Source: Macrotis lagotis (taxonomy: Eukaryota; Chordata; Mammalia; Peramelemorphia; Peramelidae). From it: DNA of 64,000 nt. This document shows, in pieces, positions 57,025 to 64,000 of the stretch. The notes below the pieces were generated by a model. The model was not told the origin of the DNA. It did not search any database and worked only from the letters and a program-made list of their open reading frames with translations. Made by a program: the position numbers and the translations under genes. Position 1 is the first letter of the stretch; each line of letters begins with the position of its first letter. Location: contig NC_133658.1 of assembly GCF_037893015.1 (NCBI RefSeq), positions 881,744,893 through 881,808,892 of the forward strand. Reading direction: 5' to 3'.

Positions 57025-58047
57025 GGGTTATTATGATCTTTTGGGGTTCCCAGCTTAGTCATTCAATTTTATAACTACCCCTTCCATAACTGATCCATCT
57101 GATCCCTTCTGGAATGAGGGTCTGAGCAGTCACTGGAGAAAGATGTCCTAAAAAGGGTAGATTCAAATCTCTTGTGACTCCCTAGCCCCTTCCTATCGGC
57201 TTCTCAAGAAGGAGTTAGTTAGTTTGTTCTCTCAACGTAAAGACAAATTTCTGAATAATGAGGACTGTTCAGAAGTAGAATGGACTGCTTCTGGAGAGAA
57301 TGGGCTCTTCCTCCTTAGAAGGAAGATGTATCATTTCAAGCAAAGGCTGAATGTTTACTTAATTTAGCTATTAGAAGGACTTTTTCCTCCTTTTTTTTTT
57401 TTTAGGGATCAGTCCCTGCATCTTTGAAATTCTGTGAGGGAGGTTGGGGGGAGACCTCAGTGTGTTCAGGACAATGACCCCTTTGTGATTATGGGATAAG
57501 GACTAAAATGATTGAAAGCAAGGGTTGTTTCACTTCTGCTTTGAATCCCTAGTACCCTGGCACGTACCGCTTAATAAATAATTGTTTGGTTGATTAATAG
57601 GGGCTAGGAAAAAATAAGGCATGGTACTTTGTGACTTAAAGTACACTGTGAGACAGTCACTGTCCCTTCTTAGTTCACTGGACTTAGGAGAACAAGGAGG
57701 CATGGAATGGAGGGTACCCAGTGGCTAAAATGACCCTCTCCTTGCTCCAACCACAAGATGAGGTTCTAGGTCAAGCCTGGATTCTGAAGCAGCCAACCCC
57801 AGTTTACACTTCTTGGGTTTTTTTGAGGCAATAAGGATTAAGTGAATTGCCCAAGGTCACACAGCTTGTGTCTGAGGCCAGATTTGATATACTTCTTGTT
57901 TTATTTAAAATGTTTCCCTTAATCCCAAGCCAAAGTCACACCTGTTTTCCTCTCCATACTATCCAGTCTTGGGCCTAGTTGATTTGTAGAAGAGAAATTA
58001 AGTGTTCTGTGTCTGCAACAACAAGCTCTGCTTTTGCCTCTCTACAG

Positions 58048-60687
58048 ATGAGTTTGAGGCCTGGGGGGAGATGGAGCATGGTGGAGATGGCTGGAAGGTG
58101 GAAGAAGTTCCTGGGGACTGTGGATATGATTTTCCAGAAGATGAGAATGTCAAGAAATACTTCGTCACTTCTTACGAGTAAGGGAATAGGATGGCTCTGG
58201 GTGGGGGATAAGAGAGAAGGGCAGGGGTAGATTTCTCTTCTTTTAACCCCTTTTTCCCCTCAGGTGGTGCCGCAAGGCCCAAGTTATTGATCTGCGGGCA
58301 GAGGGGTACTGGGAGGAAATGTTGGACACCACTCAGCCCGCCATTGTGGTGAAGGACTGGTGAGAGACAAACCATTAGGGTAGAGATGAGGAACCACAGA
58401 GGTGGGGTGGAGAGCTTTGGGCTCTTCCAGTTAGGAAACATCTGGAGTTGACTGGGAAGGAGGGATGAGGCTGCAGTGTGGGCTAGGGTATAGAATGCCT
58501 CGTCTCCTTTACAAGAACTGGAGTGACTTGTTGGTATCTTTTGCAGGGGGGGTAGAGATGATGGAAGGGGGGTTGAGAGGTTTGAAAGTGTAAAATATAT
58601 CACTCACCCTTCTTTTTTGGAGGGGGACATAGTGGGAGTAAGTGAGGGTGGGAGGGTGCTAGGGAAGGTGAAAAGGGGTGAGACTGAGACTGCTCCTCTG
58701 CAGGTACTCGGGTAGGAGTGATGCCAGCTGCCTCTATGAGCTGTGTGTGAAGCTGCTATCGGAGCATGAGGATGTCCTGGCAGAATATAAGAGTGGGACG
58801 GTGGCAGTGCCGCAGAATGGTGACACAGGCTGGAGTGAGGTGACAAGGAATCCATGGAGATTCAGGGCAAACTTGGGCTTAGACAAAGGGACTTAATTAG
58901 CTGAAGGGATTGGGGGTGGGGTGGTGGTTTTTTTCCCTTCTTGGGGAGGTTGGAGAAGACCTGTCTGGCACTACCTTGGGCTGAGACCTAGGAAAGAGGC
59001 AAGCTGTGGGACTGGGAAACTTAGGAAGAGGTAACCCTCCTGGTCCTTCATGGAGCTTACAGTCCATGACTGGTAATGATGGGTAAAACATAAATCAATA
59101 ATTGGAAAGCATAAGGTGAATAGGAAAGAAATGTCCTAACTTGATTTGGAGGAGGTCTACCTACCATATGACCACCTCCTTGGAAGGAATTGCTCCATTT
59201 AACCTGGAGCACAGAAGGGAAGGCTTAGCATGGGGCAAGACTATTGTCTAGCTAGGATTGTCTCAAAGTTGTCTCGAAGAATTGGATGGGTGGTTCAGAA
59301 GAGGAAGGAAGAGGAACAGACCTGTCCTCACTTCTGGGACCAAGTAGAATGTAGAATAGTGAGGAGAAAATGCAGAGGTTTAATGTGAAGGGAAAAGGTC
59401 CCCACAACCAGAGTTTTCCAAGAGGGTGACAGTGTCTCATCTCTAAGAAGAAGTTAGGTGATTCCTTAGCAAGAATGTTGTCAAGGGCAGTGAAGCTTAG
59501 ACTAGATGCTTTCTGAGATTCCTTCCCACTTGATGTTAGGGTTTGAGCCCTAGGTAGCAAATGGATGGAGATAGGAGACAGGGCAAAAGCAATAGGGACT
59601 TGAGCCCCCAAGGACAGGAGATCAGGCACCAGTTCTATTCTATCCCCTGAAATCTGAGTAGTTATCTATTTGTCTCATAGGACAGATAGAGGAAGGATTG
59701 GGTCCAGCTCAGAACAGGGGCTAGGTGGAGTTGGGGAGAGGGAAGAGAAGGAAAGAAGGTTCATGGACCGAGAGCTGTGTCTCCTATCTTCAGGGCACAA
59801 ATAGTTGCCACAGGCTTGTCTTGGAACCAGAGAGCTTGAGATAGGTAGTTCCTTACTTGGACCGGAAAGGTTCCAACCCAGATATGGTACCCTAGTTCTG
59901 TAGCTGAGATCTATTGCTAACCAGGTCCTAGGTATGTAAAACCCTGACTATGGAAAGACAGAACTCAAAGATTGGATTTGGGAAGCATTGGTGGATAGAG
60001 ACAATCTCTATTCTCAGGGAACTCATTCTCTAACTCAGTACAGAATCATAGATCATAGAAAGAGTTGGAAGGGACCTCAGAGATCAGCTACTCCAGGCTC
60101 CTAAGTTTGTTGTTAAGGAAATTGGGATTCTGGAAGGTTATTGTTCTGGGTCACACTGGTAATAAGTAAATGGATCTGGGACATTTGATCTGAGATCTTT
60201 TGATTCTTCCTCCATTGCAGGGGAAGAAAATTTCAGAACTCTTTCCCTTCCACACTGTAAAGTATCAGGATGGTTATTGAGTTAATAGAAAAAAAAGGGA
60301 GGTGTGTGTATGTGTGTATGTGTTGAGAGGAAACTTGTTGAAGAAGGATTTTTTAAAAATTCTCTAAAAGATGGGATTAATAGAGAGAGATTAGAGTAAA
60401 TGTTGCAGAAATAAATGATCATATGGGGGAGTGGGAGTAACTGAGCTGGTTTGTTAGGGTAAACACATGAATAAATAAATTCTTCTCGATAGTGATGGAG
60501 GTGATAGAAAGAAAGAGGATCCAGTCCTTTTCTTCATAGAAGTGATGGGTTAGACAAAAAATGTGGATAACTGTCATACACAAGTCCCTTTTGGGAAGTA
60601 AAAAGGAAGAGAGGGGGGTTTTGAAAGTCTTGGTTTTATTATTGTCTCCTTCATTGCACTAAGGTGCTACTGAGAGCCAGAAAGGAG

Positions 60688-60738
<51 letters not shown>

Positions 60739-60894
60739 CCCTGATTTCCATCTCCACAGATCTCCCACACCTTCAAAGACTATGGACCAGGAGTTCGATT
60801 TGTCCGCTTTGAGCATGGAGGCCAGGACACAGTCTACTGGAAGGGTTGGTTTGGTGTCCGGGTAACCAACAGCAGTGTGATGGTGGAACCCTAA
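58048..60894 (+). CDS. FBXO2: Partial FBXO2 copy, exons 3-6 only (no F-box)
   Basis: Exons 58048-58177, 58264-58359, 58704-58839 and 60760-60894 keep the frame and splice sites of FBXO2 exons 3-6. They encode the whole sugar-binding FBA domain (DEFEAWGEMEHGGDGW ... DTVYWKGWFGVRVTNSS) to the same stop. The F-box exon and start exon are absent: the copy stops at the gap, 70 bp short of the F-box exon. I see one silent difference in the coding part (Tyr TAC/TAT, 24,116 against 58,737). If real, a transcript from it could not bind SKP1. More likely this is the second allele of FBXO2 placed wrongly by assembly, so it should not be counted as a second gene without proof. Confidence 0.7.
60689..60738 (+). 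repeat. (GT)n microsatellite, arm B
   Basis: Mirror of 22,126-22,178, similar but not identical length. Confidence 0.95.
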
Positions 60895-61932
60895 CCGGAC
60901 CTGGGCTTTCCTTCTCAGAGGCTAGGAGCTGTCTCAGCTGTGGGTGCTGCTCTGTAGGCTGGAGAAGGGCCAAGTTCTAGAGTTCTTATCCTTCTCTGGG
61001 CTCTTGACTCTTGGGGAGACCTGGGGGGTCCTGGAAGCTAGACTTTTTGCCTCTACACTATGCACTCTCTCTGATTTCTGTCTTTCTTCCTTGGGTGTCC
61101 CTCCTGTTCTCCTTAGACCCTGTTCCCATGGGAACTCCTAAAGGGTGGGGGAAGAGAACTCATTAGTATATAACTGCGTATTATTTGCATGTCTGCCCAA
61201 CCATCTTCTATAATGATCAAAATTTCCCATTTTGAATTAGCTCAAAATGCCTGAAAAAAGAAATCATTGGGCTCCAACCCTTCCATTTCCTAGCACTGGA
61301 ATCAGTCCAGGTTCTGTTGTGACTTGGGCCTCATGTGAGGGCCTGGGAGCTGGGGCCAGGTTAAGCTGCCACTGCCTGGTCTGGCCAGCAAACAAGGACT
61401 GCGATTGTAAAAGCTGGAGAAGATAAGGTGAGAAAGAAAATCAGCGAACTGGGAACTTGGAGCCCGACTGATACTTGAGCATTCCGGTGGCAGAAACCAG
61501 AAAAACCAAAGGAAGTCTTTGTTTGGCCCAACCCATTCCCTTAGCCCTCTTGAAATGCCTGTGTGAGAAGAGGCACTTGGTCCAGCTCCTACTCCTTTGC
61601 ATAAACTGGTGCTGAAACATGAGCCCACCTCTCCCTTGGCATCATCTATATAAACAGAGTCCAGTTTTACCTTTGACCATGGTGGCCAGTGGGGAAGTGG
61701 GGCTCCTCCCTGGCTAGAAATGTGGTCATTAATATCCCTGGCTCCATTGGTCAACCTTTTTCTCCCCCAAAGGAGGTCTCAACCCTTTAATAGCCAATGC
61801 TAATTTTCTTCTTCTGTGGATTTGGGGGCAGATTACTAGTCCATCAGCTATTTGACTTTTCTGTCACCCACCTTGGTTGAGGCTAAGAAGACCTGAAATG
61901 TGCTGAGTTGGTGCCTCTGGAAGAGGACAACT

Positions 61933-61938
61933 AATAAA
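61933..61938 (+). terminator. FBXO2: Poly(A) signal of the FBXO2 copy
   Basis: AATAAA mirrored from 20,934-20,939, about 1.04 kb after the stop at 60,892-60,894. Confidence 0.5.
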
Positions 61939-62397
61939 ACCACTGTGTCTGCTGCCACTGGGTCCCGGCTCTCTCTGGGGACCTATGGTTGCTGGGTTGG
62001 GCCATTGGCACCACCTGCCTATATAAGTTGGATAGTCTCTCACTGAAGTGTCCCTGTGCTCAGATGCCTTTGAGTAAGAGCAAGTTTTCAGGAATATCTC
62101 ACATTGAGAATAAACTTTTGAGAGTCATTGGATTTTGAGCTGCAAAGGACCAAGGGAAGTCTTGTCTAACTCCCTCATTTTATAGTGAGGTTGAGAGAAG
62201 TGAAGTGATTTGCTCATAGTTCAGTGAAAAAGGCACTGGATTGGAGTCAGAGTCACTTCATTTCTCTTGACCTCAGTTTCCTCATCTGCTAAATAAGGAG
62301 ATGGGACCCTTCAGACTCCCCCCCTGATTTCCACCGAGAATGTGATCAACAGACATGGGATTTACCCTTCAACCAGAAGAATTGACATTGGAGGTGA

Positions 62398-62440
62398 AAT
62401 GAATGAATGAATGAATGAATGAATGAATGAATGAATGAAA
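62398..62440 (+). repeat. (GAAT)n microsatellite, arm B
   Basis: About ten units, one or two more than in arm A. Confidence 0.9.
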
Positions 62441-63391
62441 AATTCAGTGCTTACTATATAAAGCACTGTGATTTAGAGTTATAAATGGAGTTCTCTCCCC
62501 TGCGTCAGGTGAAAAAATTATAAAGTGGTGTAATTTGAAGAGGACAATGAGAGGATAGTAACATAGATTTCAGAACAAGAAGACACCATAGTGGCTGTCT
62601 ACTACAAGTGTGAATTTAACTAGATTCTTGTCTTGAAAGAATTCCCATTGCAATACACATTACAATACAAGGCATCCAGTGAGGTGCAAACCATGACCTT
62701 CCATGGCAGTACATTCACTGTTGGACAACTCTAGAAAGTTTTTCCTCTAATCAAGTCTGTCTCTGTAGCATCCACCCATTGAGATCAAGTCTAATCCCTT
62801 TTCTATTTGGAATAGCTTCAAATATTTGAAGACATTTCTCATTTCCCCCATGAGTCTTTTCTATGTGAAACACCCCCATTTCTTCAAAGGTTCTCATATG
62901 GTGTGGACCATATGATGATTCCTCACCATTTTGATTGCTCTCCTGAGGATTCTCTCTGGCTTTCCAACATCCTTCCTACAATGTGGTGCCCAGAAGTCAG
63001 CACAAGACACTACAGATGATTGGACCAGGGCCTATGTTTGTGTTGTGCACATCCATAATATAATCTGATCTTGACAAAAGCAACCCTATGAGGCAGATAG
63101 ACAGGGACAAGCATTGCTAATCCCATTTTAAAGAAAAGGAAACTGAGTTGATATGAAATGATTTGCCCATAGCTACATATCTAGTAAGAGGCAGAGCCAG
63201 GACCAGATGTAAGAAATTTTGTCTACTAGTCCGAAATTCTTTCTTGGCTCTTTGACCAAGCACTGGAGATTGCCAGGGATGACCTCAGACTAAGGAATCA
63301 GTACTATCAGTCATGTCCAGTCCTTCTCCATAGCAACACTTTGCGACATAAACATCTGATGCACTTTTATTCTACTAGTAGGTATTGGGTG

Positions 63392-63645
63392 GCCCAGTGG
63401 ATAGTGCAGTTGTCTTGGAGTCAGAAGAGCTGATTTTGAATCTGGCCTCAGGCACTTGATACTAACTGTGTGATATTAGGCAAGTCACTGGCCTCACATA
63501 CAGGGCCATCTCCAGATGTTCCGATTCATAGCTGGCCATTGAATCCAGATGGCTCTGGAGGAGAAAGTGAGATCCCTCACTCAAATCCAAATCATGGGTT
63601 TGTCATGATATCACCTCCCTAATGTCATTGTCTTCCTTGGGAATA
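63392..63645 (+). mobile_element. Long two-part SINE, arm B copy
   Basis: Mirror of 19,236-19,487: 'gggtggcccagtggatagtg', 'acagggccatctccagatgt', 'tgtcatgatatcacctccct'. Confidence 0.65.
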
Positions 63646-64000
63646 TCATCATCAGGTATGGGTTTCACCTGGAAATAGGAAAACCTGGGTTCAAATCCCA
63701 CATCTCACTTTTACTTAGTTTTGTGGCTAGTAACCTAAAGTTTAGGTCCTAAACATCTCTGAGGTACAGTTTCCATATCTCTGAAATGGGGAAGAATAGT
63801 ACCAATTTCCCAGCCCTACAGGTAAAAATGAGATAATGCTGTCTTTGTGTGTGTGTGGGGGGGGGGGGGGGGGATAAATTGCATGACTGGTCTTAAGGAG
63901 CTCCCTATATGGAAGCTAAGCTTACTGAGATTTAAACACTATCACTCAGCATAAGCCTGTGCCTGCTCTATCCTTTCCTTCACTGGGCTCCCTTGTACCC

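Larger units (their letters stand above)
55146..64000. repeat. Arm B of the long inverted repeat
   Basis: Reverse complement of 18,880-27,712 over about 8.85 kb, running off the window end. It begins at the gap with GA repeats and a (GAA)n run; at that edge the repeat is followed by GAGAGAG instead of the GGAGAAG.. of arm A, so the copies part company inside the microsatellite. It also differs in run lengths (G run at 63,857-63,874 against a short C run at about 19,009-19,015) and scattered bases. Confidence 0.95.

Noticed and set aside
1-64000. LTR elements, endogenous retroviruses or Polinton-like elements
   Set aside because: I found no paired long terminal repeats and no recognisable gag, pol or env stretches. 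The reverse-transcriptase remnants are all of LINE type.

Overview
The window looks like nuclear DNA of a marsupial mammal. It has split genes with GT/AG introns, CpG islands, and a dense load of marsupial-type repeats: tRNA-derived SINEs of the opossum/wallaby kind, MIR-like CORE-SINEs, HAL1/L1, CR1/L3- and L2-type LINE fragments, and many microsatellites. I cannot name the species from sequence alone, and I recognise no LTR element or endogenous retrovirus.

Only two host genes are recognisable. They lie head to head and both encode sugar-recognising F-box proteins. FBXO2 (minus strand, coding exons from 32,232 down to 21,969) can be assembled into a complete 265-residue reading frame over six exons, and its start matches the human MDGDGDPES start. 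FBXO6 (plus strand, 38,048 to 44,166) gives a complete 253-residue frame over five coding exons. Each lies downstream of its own CpG island (about 32.1-32.8 kb and 35.6-36.2 kb). In placental mammals the order is FBXO2, FBXO44, FBXO6, MAD2L2. Here no FBXO44 lies between FBXO2 and FBXO6, and MAD2L2 is not found downstream. Both proteins are expected to be substrate receptors of SCF ubiquitin ligases that act on N-glycosylated proteins retrotranslocated from the ER.

Layout: 1-2,905 HAL1-type LINE; 2.9-20.9 kb intergenic repeats with two repeat-poor islands that resemble conserved non-coding elements; 20.9-32.8 kb FBXO2; 32.8-38.0 kb the divergent interval, with a tandem duplication, SINE-tail minisatellites, a twin-primed L1 and the FBXO6 CpG island; 38.0-46.6 kb FBXO6, probably with a 3' UTR intron; 46.6-54.8 kb repeats ending in an L1/HAL1 5' end; 54,823-55,145 a run of 323 Ns; 55,146-64,000 a nearly identical inverted copy of 18,880-27,712, carrying FBXO2 exons 3-6 without the F-box exons.

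The most important structural observation is that inverted copy. It starts at an assembly gap inside a GAA/TTC microsatellite and differs from its partner only by scattered substitutions and small length changes. It is either a very recent inverted duplication or, more likely, a misplaced allelic contig.
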